A stretch of 64,000 bases of DNA from Paenibacillus sp. JQZ6Y-1. Lineage in GTDB: Bacteria; Bacillota; Bacilli; Paenibacillales; Paenibacillaceae. Numbering within the stretch: the first letter of the stretch is position 1; every line of letters begins with the position of its first letter. Where the stretch lies: positions 1 to 64,000 of the forward strand of contig NZ_JBFDUZ010000003.1 in the NCBI RefSeq assembly GCF_040719145.1, written 5' to 3'. The notes under the pieces were generated by a model, which was given only the letters and a program-made list of their open reading frames with translations, did not search any database and had not been told where the DNA came from. Made by a program: the position numbers and the translations under genes. Positions 28,725-39,164 of the stretch are shown piece by piece.

Positions 28725-29672
28725 TCATCCCCTAACGTCCGCCAGAATTTGATCCGCTCCCTGACTTTTCAGCTTGTCCGCTACTTCAATACCAAGCTGT
28801 ACAGGATCTGTGCCCTGTAATGTTTCTTTGAGCATGACGGTGCCATCTGGTGAACCGACCATACCTGTCAGCTGAATCGTATGATTCTGCTCGGTATGAT
28901 CAGGATGCAAACGCACTGCATAAGCGCCGATAGGCACCTGACATCCGCCGTTCAATTCCGCAAGGAATGTACGCTCTGCCGTAACCGTGAGTGCTGTCAG
29001 ATCATCATTGTACAGTGACAGTAGCCCAAGTAATTCGATATCATCAGCACGGCACTCCACGCCCAATGCCCCTTGTCCTACAGCGGGTAAACAAAGCTCT
29101 GCTGGCAAATAGGCACTGATACGATCAGTCCAGCCCATACGCTCCAGTCCAGCAGCGGCAAGCATAATCGCGTCAAAGCCTTCTGTTTCCAGCTTACGCA
29201 GACGCGAATCAATATTGCCACGGATCGATTCAATTTGCAGATCAGGACGATAAGCTTTGAGCTGGCTTGCTCGGCGCAGACTGCTTGTACCAAGCTTGGC
29301 GCCCGGCGGCAAATCTTCCAGTCCTCGACCGTCGCGAGTAATCAGACAATCGCGCGGATCGACTCGCTTCGGGATCGCTCCGTTCACAAGCCCTTCCGGC
29401 AACTCGGATGGCATATCCTTCATGCTGTGTACCGCCATATCGATCTCGCCGTTGATCAGCGCCTGCTCGATTTCCTTTACGAACAGTCCTTTACCACCGA
29501 CCTTGGATAGCGTAACATCCAGAATCTGATCGCCTTTGGTTACGATCTTTTGCACTTCAAATTCCACTTCCATGCCTTGTTCGGCAGCAAGTGCTTGTAG
29601 CGCGTCGATAACATGCCCAGTCTGGGTCAATGCCAGCGCACTTTGTCTACTTCCAACGATAATTTTGCGCAT
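28725..29672 (-). CDS. hemC: hydroxymethylbilane synthase (porphobilinogen deaminase)
   Basis: Polymerises four porphobilinogens on a dipyrromethane cofactor. The 315-residue product starts [17 protein letters not shown] and carries the cofactor cysteine in [11 protein letters not shown]. The start at 29672 was chosen because GGGGAGAGG lies 7 bases upstream and the ATG overlaps the preceding stop as TAATG; a longer frame adds 11 unconserved residues. Confidence 0.96.
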   Translation of the reverse strand: MRKIIVGSRQSALALTQTGHVIDALQALAAEQGMEVEFEVQKIVTKGDQILDVTLSKVGGKGLFVKEIEQALINGEIDMAVHSMKDMPSELPEGLVNGAIPKRVDPRDCLITRDGRGLEDLPPGAKLGTSSLRRASQLKAYRPDLQIESIRGNIDSRLRKLETEGFDAIMLAAAGLERMGWTDRISAYLPAELCLPAVGQGALGVECRADDIELLGLLSLYNDDLTALTVTAERTFLAELNGGCQVPIGAYAVRLHPDHTEQNHTIQLTGMVGSPDGTVMLKETLQGTDPVQLGIEVADKLKSQGADQILADVRG

Positions 29673-30349
29673 TACATAACCTCTCCCCGATTTTGTCTGA
29701 TCCACTGCTTCGTTTGCTCATCATCCCACCATACAAATTGCTTATGTCGGATTTGAGATAAAATATCTAGTGCTGCCGCCTGTTCTAGCAGAGCTTTACG
29801 TTCAGCGGCATTCTTCACTTCCGCTTTGATTCGGTGACGCAGATAATGCAGAAACGCAATATAGACCTCATATTCCTCACCAAAATGCGCTTCCAGCTCC
29901 TGTACCATCCGACGACTTACCGCCGGACCTGCGCCAGACGTCGAGATCGACGCAACCAATCCCCCGCGCCGGATTACCGCCGGGTTAATAAAGTTGCCCT
30001 CTTCCTGCCGATGCGCCACATTGACAGGAATGCCGCATCGCTTCGCTACTGCCGCCACCTCTTCATTGACGTGCGGCTGCGAGGACGCTGCGTGCACGAG
30101 CAAGTAACGTCCTGCCTCCACATCGCCATCCGCATACTCTCTGGCGTGCCAGATCAAGCGTTGCTCCTCTGCCAACTGTTGCAGAGAACAGGTCACTTGA
30201 GGGCTGATCAGCGTAACCATTGCACCTGCTTCTAGCAGATGCAATATTTTACGTTCGGCTACTATTCCACCACCAACGACCAGCACCTGCTGCCCGCGGC
30301 AATCAAGCAGTATCGGCAAATATGGTATAGGCTCCTGCCGCTCACTCAT
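29672..30349 (-). CDS. precorrin-2 dehydrogenase / sirohydrochlorin ferrochelatase-like protein
   Basis: NAD-dependent enzyme of siroheme synthesis (the Met8/CysG-N family). The 225-residue product has the Rossmann motif [14 protein letters not shown] (about 22-35) and the [15 protein letters not shown] block. Whether it also chelates iron cannot be told. The start at 30349 overlaps the hemX stop as ATGA; the longer frame runs 10 codons into hemX. With the adjacent cobA-hemD it would let the operon feed both heme and siroheme. Confidence 0.88.
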   Translation of the reverse strand: MSERQEPIPYLPILLDCRGQQVLVVGGGIVAERKILHLLEAGAMVTLISPQVTCSLQQLAEEQRLIWHAREYADGDVEAGRYLLVHAASSQPHVNEEVAAVAKRCGIPVNVAHRQEEGNFINPAVIRRGGLVASISTSGAGPAVSRRMVQELEAHFGEEYEVYIAFLHYLRHRIKAEVKNAAERKALLEQAAALDILSQIRHKQFVWWDDEQTKQWIRQNRGEVM

Positions 30350-31176
30350 ACGCCCACCCACTGGTGAAATGCTGACCATGCGTTAGCGGCAAAATTCAGA
30401 ATAAACACGATATATCCAGCAATCGCCCAGCGAGCCAGTACAACCGCTGAATAATTGCGCATTTTACGAGTCGCAAAATACGTCACGTACACACACAACG
30501 CCAGCAGCGTCACGATCACCTTCAGATCCAATAGCAGAATATAACGCCCCTCCGCAAAAATGGACATCAGTGCTACGATCAGCGATACGATCAACAATGG
30601 CGTGCCGATCAGCATCGACGTATACGTGTACTTCTCCATGCTTTCCAAGCTGGGCAATCGGCGCACTGTATTATCCCATTTTTTCATTTTCAATTTCCGA
30701 TGCAAAAATAAATACATTACTGCAAATACAGCCGAAACCGTGTAAAAGGCAAAGCTTAAATTCGCCAGCACGACATGTAAAATCAATAATCCATGCACCG
30801 TATCCCAACCGGTTGGCAATGCGCCTTCCCCTGGCGAATGCAGCCGATTCTGCACCATCGCACAGAACCCGATCACATTCAGCAACAATACGGCATAGTC
30901 CGTCTTCAATACCCTTTCAATAAAAAAGGAAATCAGAATCAGAATAAACGTTAGGAAAAAGAAAAAGTCATACGTCGAAAATAACGGCAATGTCTGTTCC
31001 TCAACGGTACGAATCGTAATGCTGACCATCTGAATGACAAACACCATAACAAGAAACCCTGTGCCTATCCGCTTCGCCCTCGGATTGCGACGTATGCAAT
31101 CCGAGAAATAAAACAGAAGGCTCAGGGCGTATAGATAGATAATAATATCGTATAACAGGTTGAACAGTGTCAACAC
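30346..31176 (-). CDS. hemX: HemX / CcsA-like cytochrome c assembly membrane protein
   Basis: 276-residue integral membrane protein with about eight hydrophobic segments and the tryptophan-bearing C-terminal NFAANAWSAFHQW. It matches HemX encoded between hemA and hemC in Bacillus, which lowers HemA levels, and belongs to the CcsA/CcmC-like heme-handling superfamily. The start codon is GTG with GGCAGGTGA just upstream; hemA ends 11 bp before. Confidence 0.85.
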   Translation of the reverse strand: MLTLFNLLYDIIIYLYALSLLFYFSDCIRRNPRAKRIGTGFLVMVFVIQMVSITIRTVEEQTLPLFSTYDFFFFLTFILILISFFIERVLKTDYAVLLLNVIGFCAMVQNRLHSPGEGALPTGWDTVHGLLILHVVLANLSFAFYTVSAVFAVMYLFLHRKLKMKKWDNTVRRLPSLESMEKYTYTSMLIGTPLLIVSLIVALMSIFAEGRYILLLDLKVIVTLLALCVYVTYFATRKMRNYSAVVLARWAIAGYIVFILNFAANAWSAFHQWVGV

Positions 31177-31187
31177 AAATCACCTGC

Positions 31188-32576
31188 CTATAGGGTAGCG
31201 GAAGCAAAATAAGCCAGACTTCCTTCCACCACAGGTGGATGGGAAGAAATTGCTGCTCGCTGTGTCGGTGCTTCTTTACGTTCATTCACCGGCTCAGCAG
31301 GCGCTTGTACTTCGTCTTCCAGCGCGAACAGGCGGGTAAACAATTCCAGTGTATCGGCACCATTCTTCTCGGCTGCCATTTCCTTCACCCGATTAATCGG
31401 ATCATGGTTCATCTGATTCACGATACTTTTGGTCAGACGGCTGATCACCTTGCGCTGTCTTTCGTCCAGCTCAGGCAGCTTGTTGAACAAGCTTTCCAGC
31501 GTCTGTTCGTGAATACGAGCGCCGCGTTCTTGCAAAGCACGAATGACCGGCTTCACACCCAGTGTTTTCAGCCATTGCTGGAACACGTTGATCTCTTCGG
31601 AAATCATACGTTCGATCTTGATCGCTTCGGCACGACGCATCGCCATATTGCTCTCCACGATCCCTTCCAGATCATCAATATCATACAAAAATACATTACT
31701 CAACTCAGCGACTGCTGGATCAATATTACGTGGAACCGCAATATCAATCATGAACAGCGGACGCGATTTGCGCTGCTTCATACTGTGCTCCATCACTTGC
31801 GGAGTCAGTACATAACCTTGTGCACCTGTCGAGCTGATCAGAATATCCACTTCGTGCAGACGGTTCAGCCCTTCTTCAATCGTACAAGCCGTACCGTTAA
31901 ATTTATGAGCTAGCTCCTGAGCACGACCGATGGTACGGTTGGCAACGATGACTTCTGCTGCACCGTTTGCATACAGATGCTTCACGGTCAGCTCACTCAT
32001 TTTGCCTGCACCCAGAATCATGATCGTTTTGTTATGAAAAGCACCAAAAATCCGTTTGCCCAGCTCTACCGCCGCATAGCTAACCGAGACCGCGCTTTCG
32101 CCGATCATCGTTTCTGCATGCGCGCGTTTGCCAAGCGTTACAGCTTGCTTAAACAACATATTGAACCATGTGCCCGTCGCTTTATTTTCCTGAGCCAGCT
32201 GGAAGGAACGCTTCACCTGACCAAGAATCTGTGTTTCGCCGAGTACCATCGAATCCAATCCGCATGCTACTCGAAACAGATGCTCAATCGCCTGCTCATC
32301 TTCATATATATACAAATGTTGCGTAAATTCTTGACGGGAAATACCGAACCATTGCTCCATAAAGCTACGGATATAATGTCCGCACATATGCAGACGATCC
32401 AGTACAACATAGATTTCCGTACGGTTGCAAGTTGCTACGATGGTGCCTTCCAATACACTTTGAGTATCTTTCAGCTGCCGGAGAGCTTCCGGTAATATTT
32501 CGTCCGCAATGGCAAACCGTTCTCTTACTTCAACCGGTGCTGTGCGGTAGTTGAGTCCGACAACAACAATGTGCAT
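31188..32576 (-). CDS. hemA: glutamyl-tRNA reductase
   Basis: First committed step of the C5 heme pathway: reduces Glu-tRNA to glutamate-1-semialdehyde with NADPH. The 462-residue product has the catalytic cysteine motif VATCNRTEIY (about 47-56), the NADP fold GAGKMSELTVKHL and a C-terminal dimerisation helix. The last 45 residues are a poorly conserved Ala/Pro/Glu-rich tail. First gene of the heme cluster. Confidence 0.97.
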   Translation of the reverse strand: MHIVVVGLNYRTAPVEVRERFAIADEILPEALRQLKDTQSVLEGTIVATCNRTEIYVVLDRLHMCGHYIRSFMEQWFGISRQEFTQHLYIYEDEQAIEHLFRVACGLDSMVLGETQILGQVKRSFQLAQENKATGTWFNMLFKQAVTLGKRAHAETMIGESAVSVSYAAVELGKRIFGAFHNKTIMILGAGKMSELTVKHLYANGAAEVIVANRTIGRAQELAHKFNGTACTIEEGLNRLHEVDILISSTGAQGYVLTPQVMEHSMKQRKSRPLFMIDIAVPRNIDPAVAELSNVFLYDIDDLEGIVESNMAMRRAEAIKIERMISEEINVFQQWLKTLGVKPVIRALQERGARIHEQTLESLFNKLPELDERQRKVISRLTKSIVNQMNHDPINRVKEMAAEKNGADTLELFTRLFALEDEVQAPAEPVNERKEAPTQRAAISSHPPVVEGSLAYFASATL

Positions 32577-32639
32577 TGCAAGTTCACCTGCCTAGTCTAA
32601 AAGTTGTAACCAATATCACTCGTTCTTAACAATACGTTA

Positions 32640-32648
32640 ATTATATCA
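32640..32648 (-). promoter_or_regulatory. extended -10 promoter of the hem operon
   Basis: On the minus strand TGATATAAT gives a perfect -10 (32640-32645) with the TGn extension. No good -35 is visible at 16-18 bases. It is 64 bp upstream of the hemA ATG. The remaining region 32649-32816 shows nothing else clear. Confidence 0.6.
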
Positions 32649-32817
32649 CATCAAATTGACCAAATTCGGCGTTTTTATGAAATGTTTATGAAATCCCCAT
32701 CCAGATGGACAAATCGTAATACAATTGTAAAATCTTACGCCGCTCTCTTGATGAATTAACCATCTGCTCCGTATTTATATCGGTATTTTATGGATAAACA
32801 GACAGAGTATACCGTAC

Positions 32818-32864
32818 AAAAAAGCATTCAGATGGTCTGTTCAGACGTTACCGAATGCTTTTTT
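32818..32864 (-). terminator. bidirectional terminator upstream of hemA
   Basis: AAAAAAGCATTC (32818-32829) pairs with GAATGCTTTTTT (32853-32864). It has a 23-base loop containing GTCTG/CAGAC, and T-runs on both sides. It ends the engB-downstream gene at 32953. Confidence 0.85.
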
Positions 32865-32952
32865 ATCATTTTAACATATTCAATTTGCAGTGTGCATGTT
32901 TATGGCAAAGCTTCATGCGATATTCAGAGTCTGTCTGACCTATCACTTCCGC

Positions 32953-33534
32953 CTATGATTCTAGCTGCTGTAGTCGCTGACACTGGAATGCCAGCTGCTC
33001 ATCTAGCCGCTCCAATGATTGATGCTCATGAATTCTACGATCCAGCAGTTGATCAATCAAGCCCGAAGTCAAAACAATATCCGTTTCGACGGTTTGTGCT
33101 TCATATAGTCTCTGCAATCGTCGCATATCGCTTGGATACGTATAAATCAGTCGTTCGCTGCCATCTTCATACTCAATAATCCGCTCCAATGTTCCTTGAC
33201 GATACACATACGACAAGATTAGCTGTCCACGTGTCCGCACTACTAGACCTGTACCGTGAAAAGCAATAAAGAGTCGCCGAATCAGGTTTGCCAGCTGCAC
33301 ATTAATCAGTTCACATGACAATTCACATACATAATAGCCATGTTGCCACTGAAAAGGCAGCTGCACTTCCTCGCCCCAGCGCGTACCAAACCGGAATTCC
33401 TGATTGCCGTTATCCAACACACGTATGTGCAGATGAATATGCGGGTCACTGGCATAGGCAATAAACTGCGAAAGCTGCTCCATCGACAACTGTATACGCG
33501 CCTGTCGGTATTCGGTCACCAGCCGCTGGGCCAT
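32953..33534 (-). CDS. conserved protein of unknown function between engB and hemA
   Basis: 193-residue soluble protein without a catalytic motif I recognise. The first two-thirds look beta-rich (HLHIRVLDNGNQEFRFGTRW, GLVVRTRGQLILSYVYRQG); the last third (from about 135) is helical and charged. Homologues in Paenibacillus are, as I recall, often labelled non-ribosomal peptide synthetase module, but no adenylation, carrier or condensation motif is visible. The start at 33534 has GGGGGAAG upstream; the longer frame adds 11 residues. It is transcribed with engB. Confidence 0.7.
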   Translation of the reverse strand: MAQRLVTEYRQARIQLSMEQLSQFIAYASDPHIHLHIRVLDNGNQEFRFGTRWGEEVQLPFQWQHGYYVCELSCELINVQLANLIRRLFIAFHGTGLVVRTRGQLILSYVYRQGTLERIIEYEDGSERLIYTYPSDMRRLQRLYEAQTVETDIVLTSGLIDQLLDRRIHEHQSLERLDEQLAFQCQRLQQLES

Positions 33535-33612
33535 AGTCTTCCCCCGATTCCATAAAATGTACCACATGATCCATGGATGTATCGTATGCTAAAGCATCAT
33601 TTACGCTATCGC

Positions 33613-34356
33613 TTATTCATTCTTCCCATCTGTATTATGCTGTTGGGCATGATTATCTTCCGATTGCTGCGATTCATCATCGGTATCGCTGATCGCAGAG
33701 TCTTCTTCTTGCTCTATCAGGTGAACACCGTCTTCATCGATTTCTTCTTCATCCCATTCGTCTTCCTCTGCTGCAAAGGCATGGCGCTCAATAATCGCCC
33801 ACAATTCATCCTTGCCCAGCCCCGTTTCCGAAGAAAACATAACAAAGTCATCTTCCGGCACAAATGCCAATTCCTGCTTGACAATTTTCACATGTTTTGC
33901 CCATTTGCTGCGTGGAATTTTGTCAGCCTTAGTAGCAACGACGCAAATATTACAGTCGTAGTATTTTAGCCATTCGTACATCATAATATCATCTTTTGAC
34001 GGTGCATGACGCAGGTCGATTACTAGCAGCACTAGCTTGAGCGGATCGCGCTCCAGCAAATAACGCTCGATCATTTTCCCCCAAGCTTCACGCTGGGATT
34101 TGGATACTTTGGCATATCCATAACCCGGGAAATCGACGAAATACAATGCTTCGTTGATTTTGTAATAATTCAAATGCTGGGTTTTACCGGGGGTGGCACT
34201 TGTACGCGCCAGATTTTTACGGTTAATCAATCGGTTTGTCATCGACGATTTACCGACGTTAGAACGTCCAGCAAGCGCGATTTCTGGCAAGCCGTCTTCC
34301 GGGTATTGCTCTGGCTTGACAGCACTAATAATAAATTCAGCCTGATTTACTTTCAT
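33613..34356 (-). CDS. engB: ribosome biogenesis GTPase EngB/YsxC with acidic C-terminal tail
   Basis: GTPase required for 50S subunit assembly. The 247-residue product has P-loop GRSNVGKSS (30-38), G3 DFPGYGYA, G4 ATKADK and G5 SSETG. After the normal end of the family (about 195) there is a 50-residue strongly acidic, low-complexity extension ([20 protein letters not shown] and more) that Bacillus YsxC lacks. It follows lon at a distance of 480 bp. Confidence 0.94.
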   Translation of the reverse strand: MKVNQAEFIISAVKPEQYPEDGLPEIALAGRSNVGKSSMTNRLINRKNLARTSATPGKTQHLNYYKINEALYFVDFPGYGYAKVSKSQREAWGKMIERYLLERDPLKLVLLVIDLRHAPSKDDIMMYEWLKYYDCNICVVATKADKIPRSKWAKHVKIVKQELAFVPEDDFVMFSSETGLGKDELWAIIERHAFAAEEDEWDEEEIDEDGVHLIEQEEDSAISDTDDESQQSEDNHAQQHNTDGKNE

Positions 34357-34715
34357 TTCACATACATTCCCTTCTTATTTCAAACGGTCAGTGTAGAGTT
34401 CTGTATTCATAGAGCAACACTGAACGTAATCCTATGCTTGATTTATATAGGTCATATTATGATCCTACACCTCATGTGCGAATAACATACCGCTATACCT
34501 TTATCCGCCTATTGCGTGTACACTCTCGCATGTCTATCTTTCATTGATGTACCGATCTTATCTCCTCATGCTTCCACGTACAGCTAACTATAGGCGCATC
34601 ACAGGAGGTTGTAACTATCCATTCATTCCAGCATTCCAGTCGCCTATTGTGCTTTATATGCGATGTGGTAGTCACAGGAAAGGTAGCTCACTACTTATGA
34701 ACCTCACCTAGTATA
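34357..34715 (-). promoter_or_regulatory. long engB leader with an extended -10 promoter
   Basis: On the minus strand TGATATACT (-10 at 34710-34715 with TGn extension) is a plausible promoter, giving a leader of about 340 nucleotides before the engB start. No open frame with a ribosome binding site and no obvious riboswitch core is visible in it; function of the long leader is unknown. Confidence 0.45.
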
Positions 34716-34783
34716 TCATCTTTTGCAGATACCATGTGGAATTATACAAAGGAAAAACAACACAGTCTATGTACCCAAAGCAA

Positions 34784-34820
34784 ACAGCACCGCCTGCCGC
34801 AGAACGGAAGACGATGCTGT
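34784..34820 (-). terminator. probable terminator after lon
   Basis: ACAGCACCG (34784-34792) pairs with CGATGCTGT (34812-34820) allowing one G-T pair. The minus-strand 3' flank is TTTGCTTT. It lies 17 bp past the lon stop codon. Confidence 0.6.
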
Positions 34821-34836
34821 CGATTGTTTCAAAATG

Positions 34837-37179
34837 TTATTGGGATGTAGCAGACGGGTCTGCGATTAGTGCATGTTCTAATACTTGATCCATATGAGCA
34901 ACCGGTACAAAGGTCAGCTCATTTTTGATACTTTCTGGAATATCCTTCAGATCGCGCTCATTATCATGCGGCAGCAAGATTTTCTTGTAACCGGCACGAT
35001 GCGCAGCAAGCGTCTTCTCTTTCAGTCCACCGATTGGCAGTACACGTCCACGCAGCGTAATCTCACCGGTCATTGCCACTTCTTTGGATACATGACGTCC
35101 GGTCAGAGCTGAGATCAGCGCAGTAGCAATGGTGATACCCGCAGATGGTCCATCTTTGGGAATGGCGCCTTCAGGAATATGGATATGAATATCGTTTTTC
35201 TCGTAAAAATCTGCGTCGATGCCCAGCGCTGTCGCTTTGGAGCGAGTATAACTGAATGCCGCCTGCGCGGATTCCTTCATCACATCGCCCAATTTACCGG
35301 TCAGCATCAGCTTGCCGCTCCCTGGTACAACCGTCACTTCAATCGTCAGCGTTTCGCCCCCAACCTCAGTCCATGCAAGTCCAGTCACACTACCGATTTG
35401 GTTTTCCTTTTCTACCAGACCGTAGCGGAACTTCGGCGTACCAAGGTATTCCTTCACATCGTCAGGTGCAATCACAACCTTGGTCTGGTCATCAGCAACA
35501 ACCGCACGAGCAGCCTTGCGACATAATGCAGCAATCTGCTGTTCCAGATTACGCACACCGGATTCGCGTGTATATTCACGGATGACGCGCAGCAAGGTAT
35601 CTTCGCTAACATCAAGTTGTTCTTCTGTTAGACCATGATCCTCGGTTTGTTTTGGTAACAGATATTGTCTGCCGATTTGCAGCTTTTCCAGCTCGGTATA
35701 GCCGGGAATATAGAGCATTTCCATCCGGTCAAGCAATGGACGAGGAATGCTCTGCACACTGTTTGCCGTTGTCACAAACATCACATTCGACAGATCAAAT
35801 GGCACTTCTACAAAATGATCGCTAAATGTATTATTCTGCTCTGGATCAAGCACTTCCAGCAGTGCAGCCGATGGATCACCACGGAAATCAGATGCCATTT
35901 TATCAATCTCATCTAGCAGGAATACCGGATTCATGCTACCGGCATTGCGCATACCCTGAATAATCCGTCCTGGCATAGCACCGACATACGTACGACGATG
36001 ACCACGAATTTCCGCTTCATCGCGTACACCACCAAGGGAAATGCGTACAAATTCGCGTCCAAGTGATTTGGCAATGGAGCGTGCCAAGGATGTTTTACCA
36101 ACACCCGGAGGTCCAACAAGACAAAGGATTGGACCTTTGAGCTTTTTGACAAGCTTCTGTACAGCCAGATATTCCAGTACGCGCTCCTTGGGCTTATCCA
36201 GACCATAATGATCTTCATTCAAAATCTGCTCCGCATGATGCAGATCAAGATCGTCAGAAGTTCGTTTATCCCACGGCAATGCTAATAGCCAGTCCAGATA
36301 ATTGCGGATAATACCGCCTTCCGCAGAGTTGGCAGGCGTTTTCTCCAAACGATCAATTTCCTTCTCGATCTTCTCCTCAACCTTTTCTGGTACGGTTAGA
36401 TCAGCGAGTTGTTGACGCAACTCTTCTGCTTCTCCGGCGCGTCCTTCTTTTTCGCCGAGTTCCTTTTGAATAGCTTTCATTTGCTCACGCAGATAATATT
36501 CACGTTGCGTTTTTTCCATTTGCTTTTTGACACGTTGGCTGATCTTGCGTTCCAGTTCCAGCACTTCGCGTTCATTATGCAATATATCCAATAAACGTTC
36601 TAGACGCGTACGTACTTCGACCGCTTCCAAAATGTGCTGCTTATCTTTGATCTTGATCACCAAATGGCTCGTGATCACATCTGCCAGACGACCCGGTTCT
36701 TCGATGTCGGATACTGCTGCCATCGTCTCAGGGGTCACCTTTTTAGACAGATTGATATAATGTTCGAATTCGGTTAACACGGTGCGCATAAGCGCAAATA
36801 CTTCGGGATCATTGTTTTCCTTTTCCAGCAGCTCGCGCGCCAGCACCTCGTAGTATTCTTCATTGTCCATATATTCAAGTACTTCCGCACGTTCCAGACC
36901 TTCCACCAGCACGCGAATCGTTCCGTTCGGCAGTTTCAGCATCTGTCTCACTTTTGCAATTGTGCCTATTCTAAAAATCTCATCCTCGCTCGGCTCCTCA
37001 ATGTTCACTTCGGATTGGGAGCACAGCAGGATGAGGTTATCATCGACCATCGCCTTTTCTAAAGCCTTGACGGATTTATCGCGCCCGACATCCAGATGAA
37101 GCACCATGCTTGGATAAACGAGCAGTCCTCTCAAAGGCAGTAAAGGAAAACGACGTGCCTTGTTTTTATTGGGTCCCAT
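34837..37179 (-). CDS. lon: ATP-dependent protease La (LonA)
   Basis: Cytoplasmic AAA+ serine protease that degrades misfolded and regulatory proteins. The 780-residue product has the N-terminal LAN domain ([19 protein letters not shown], 11-29), a coiled middle region, Walker [13 protein letters not shown] (about 355), and the C-terminal Ser-Lys dyad in [18 protein letters not shown] with AGGAGGT 7 bases upstream. A promoter with -10 TAAAAT and -35 TTGGTG is possible around 37230-37260. Confidence 0.97.
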   Translation of the reverse strand: MGPNKNKARRFPLLPLRGLLVYPSMVLHLDVGRDKSVKALEKAMVDDNLILLCSQSEVNIEEPSEDEIFRIGTIAKVRQMLKLPNGTIRVLVEGLERAEVLEYMDNEEYYEVLARELLEKENNDPEVFALMRTVLTEFEHYINLSKKVTPETMAAVSDIEEPGRLADVITSHLVIKIKDKQHILEAVEVRTRLERLLDILHNEREVLELERKISQRVKKQMEKTQREYYLREQMKAIQKELGEKEGRAGEAEELRQQLADLTVPEKVEEKIEKEIDRLEKTPANSAEGGIIRNYLDWLLALPWDKRTSDDLDLHHAEQILNEDHYGLDKPKERVLEYLAVQKLVKKLKGPILCLVGPPGVGKTSLARSIAKSLGREFVRISLGGVRDEAEIRGHRRTYVGAMPGRIIQGMRNAGSMNPVFLLDEIDKMASDFRGDPSAALLEVLDPEQNNTFSDHFVEVPFDLSNVMFVTTANSVQSIPRPLLDRMEMLYIPGYTELEKLQIGRQYLLPKQTEDHGLTEEQLDVSEDTLLRVIREYTRESGVRNLEQQIAALCRKAARAVVADDQTKVVIAPDDVKEYLGTPKFRYGLVEKENQIGSVTGLAWTEVGGETLTIEVTVVPGSGKLMLTGKLGDVMKESAQAAFSYTRSKATALGIDADFYEKNDIHIHIPEGAIPKDGPSAGITIATALISALTGRHVSKEVAMTGEITLRGRVLPIGGLKEKTLAAHRAGYKKILLPHDNERDLKDIPESIKNELTFVPVAHMDQVLEHALIADPSATSQ

Positions 37180-37261
37180 CGCTTTCGTACCTCCTGTATT
37201 ATGCGTATCGTACTGCCTGTGTGGCTATATGCCTATATCATTCCTATTTTAACAAATATCA

Positions 37262-37480
37262 CATCGAAACACCAATCGTGAGGAAAGCGGATGGGGTTTT
37301 TCTTCTTGGGTTACTGCGGTGAGGATTTAGGGTGGGCGCTACGGGAAGGGATTAGGGCACGTCCTCGGGTGGAGCCGCGGGAATCTTTGGAATGGGGAGT
37401 AATTGAAGATTCCCGCCCCTCCAAAGTCGTCCTTTGCCCTAATTCCCTTCCCTCCGCTCCGAGCTGGATCATACTTTGGG
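37262..37480. repeat. large folded intergenic element upstream of lon
   Basis: This G/C-rich insert in an A/T-rich gap has a 17-base arm GGGAAGGGATTAGGGCA (37343-37359) matching 37435-37452 in inverse complement with one extra T. Inside are two mutually exclusive shorter stems: 37379-37387 with 37406-37414, and 37385-37391 with 37420-37426. No coding frame is convincing. Composition differs from its surroundings, suggesting an inserted palindromic repeat or a structured RNA. Confidence 0.6.
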
Positions 37481-37498
37481 ATTGGGTTTAGTAAGTAA

Positions 37499-37524
37499 GA
37501 AAAAAGCTCTTCCGAGGGGAAGAG
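37499..37524 (-). terminator. terminator-like hairpin upstream of lon
   Basis: CTCTTCC (37507-37513) pairs with GGAAGAG (37518-37524), followed on the minus strand by C and TTTTTT. It may protect lon from read-through or end a transcript of the folded element. Confidence 0.6.
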
Positions 37525-37660
37525 TAGCAGTGGAAGAATCAGAATAAGGGGTTTATATTGTGAGATTTAGTTATATTGGGATGTGATTGTACCTGTTTAT
37601 ACCTATACCTATACTGATACTTACAACTACAACTTATTGTCGTGAAACGTTTAATTCATA

Positions 37661-37697
37661 CAAAAAAAGATACTGATGGGTTTAGTCATCAGTATCT
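37661..37697 (-). terminator. terminator after ispG
   Basis: AGATACTGATG (37668-37678) pairs perfectly with CATCAGTATCT (37687-37697). Seven Ts follow on the minus strand. Between it and the ispG stop, another 12-base imperfect stem lies at 37823-37854 without a T-run. Nothing else is seen in 37525-37871. Confidence 0.9.
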
Positions 37698-37871
37698 GGG
37701 AATTGTTGCATATTTCACATATAAAATTAAAGACAGGTGTGCGTAAATGGTACCTGAATGATGCATATGTGATTGTGGAAAATATTTTGGATTAAGAATT
37801 TTAATTTTGATTATATGTGCAGATGGTGATGGTTTTGAGTTGAACCATTACCATGTCCGATCCTGATTTCC

Positions 37872-38993
37872 TTAGGATTGGACTGCGGGTTGGTGACGTT
37901 CTTCGCGGCCTGGAATTTTACCTGTGGCTTCGAAGGCTTCGACGATGATATCGATTTCTTTTTTCAATTCCTGCACCATATCAGCTTCAGGTACTTTGCG
38001 GATCATTTTGCCGTAGCGGAACAGCAGACCTTCGCCACGTGCGCCGGCGATGCCGATGTCGGCTTCTTTGGCTTCACCTGGTCCGTTTACTGCACAACCA
38101 AGTACGGATACTTTGATCGGCACTTTCAGTTTAGAGATATATTCTTCGACTTCATTCGCAATGGAGAACAGATCGATATCAAGACGACCGCAGGTCGGGC
38201 AGGATACGAGTGTTGCCGCATTGGAGATCAGACCGAATGTTTTCAGCAGCTCACGAGCTACTTTTACTTCTTCGACAGGATCGGCGCTGAGTGAGATACG
38301 GACAGTTGAACCGATACCCATTGCCAGCAATGCACCAATACCAGCAGAACTTTTGATTGTACCAGCATTTAGTGTACCCGCTTCAGTAATACCCAGATGC
38401 AGCGGGTATTTGATCACTTCAGCAGCTTTGCTATATGCAGCAATAGCCATTGGTACATCCGATGCTTTGAGCGATACGATAATATCGTGAAAATCCAATT
38501 CTTCCAGAATACCGATGTGGAACAATGCGCTCTCCACCATCGCTTCCGGTGTTGGATAGCCGTATTTCTCCAGCAAATGGTTTTCGAGTGAACCGGCATT
38601 TACACCAATACGGATCGGAATGTTTTTCTCTTTGCAGGCGCGCACAACCGCTTCAACTTTTTCGCGACGACCGATATTGCCCGGATTGATACGGACTTTA
38701 TCGATACCGTTCTCGATTGCCAGCAATGCCAGCTTGTGGTTGAAGTGAATGTCGGCTACAAGTGGAATATTGATGCGTTTCTTGATTTCTTTGATCGCAG
38801 CAGCAGCTTCTTCGTTGTTAACCGTTACGCGAACGAGCTGACAGCCTGCTTCTTCCAGACGCAAAATCTCGGCTACTGTTGCTTCCACATCTGCCGTTTT
38901 CGTCGTACACATACTTTGGATCAGAACTTCATTGTTGCCGCCAATCGTCAGGTTGCCAACTTTGACAGGTCTCGTGTTTTCTCTCAAAAACAT
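37872..38993 (-). CDS. ispG: 4-hydroxy-3-methylbut-2-en-1-yl diphosphate synthase (GcpE)
   Basis: Iron-sulfur enzyme of the MEP isoprenoid pathway converting MEcPP to HMBPP. The 373-residue product has the TIM-barrel start [20 protein letters not shown] and the C-terminal cluster cysteines in VSCPTCGR and [12 protein letters not shown]. The start at 38993 was chosen by GGGAGAAG upstream and conservation; a longer frame adds 18 residues. It sits between clpX and lon. Confidence 0.96.
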   Translation of the reverse strand: MFLRENTRPVKVGNLTIGGNNEVLIQSMCTTKTADVEATVAEILRLEEAGCQLVRVTVNNEEAAAAIKEIKKRINIPLVADIHFNHKLALLAIENGIDKVRINPGNIGRREKVEAVVRACKEKNIPIRIGVNAGSLENHLLEKYGYPTPEAMVESALFHIGILEELDFHDIIVSLKASDVPMAIAAYSKAAEVIKYPLHLGITEAGTLNAGTIKSSAGIGALLAMGIGSTVRISLSADPVEEVKVARELLKTFGLISNAATLVSCPTCGRLDIDLFSIANEVEEYISKLKVPIKVSVLGCAVNGPGEAKEADIGIAGARGEGLLFRYGKMIRKVPEADMVQELKKEIDIIVEAFEATGKIPGREERHQPAVQS

Positions 38994-39164
38994 GGTTTCT
39001 TCTCCCTTGCATTTGGGCTTAACCGCAAACCAGCCTTTATCCTGCAAAGGAAAAAGGCCGGCGCGATTTCAATTTATCTATACGTGTAGAAGATTCGCAT
39101 CGAGCAGCCACACCCCGAAAATGATCGCTATTTAACGAGTATAGAGCGGGATGTCAGGGGCTAC

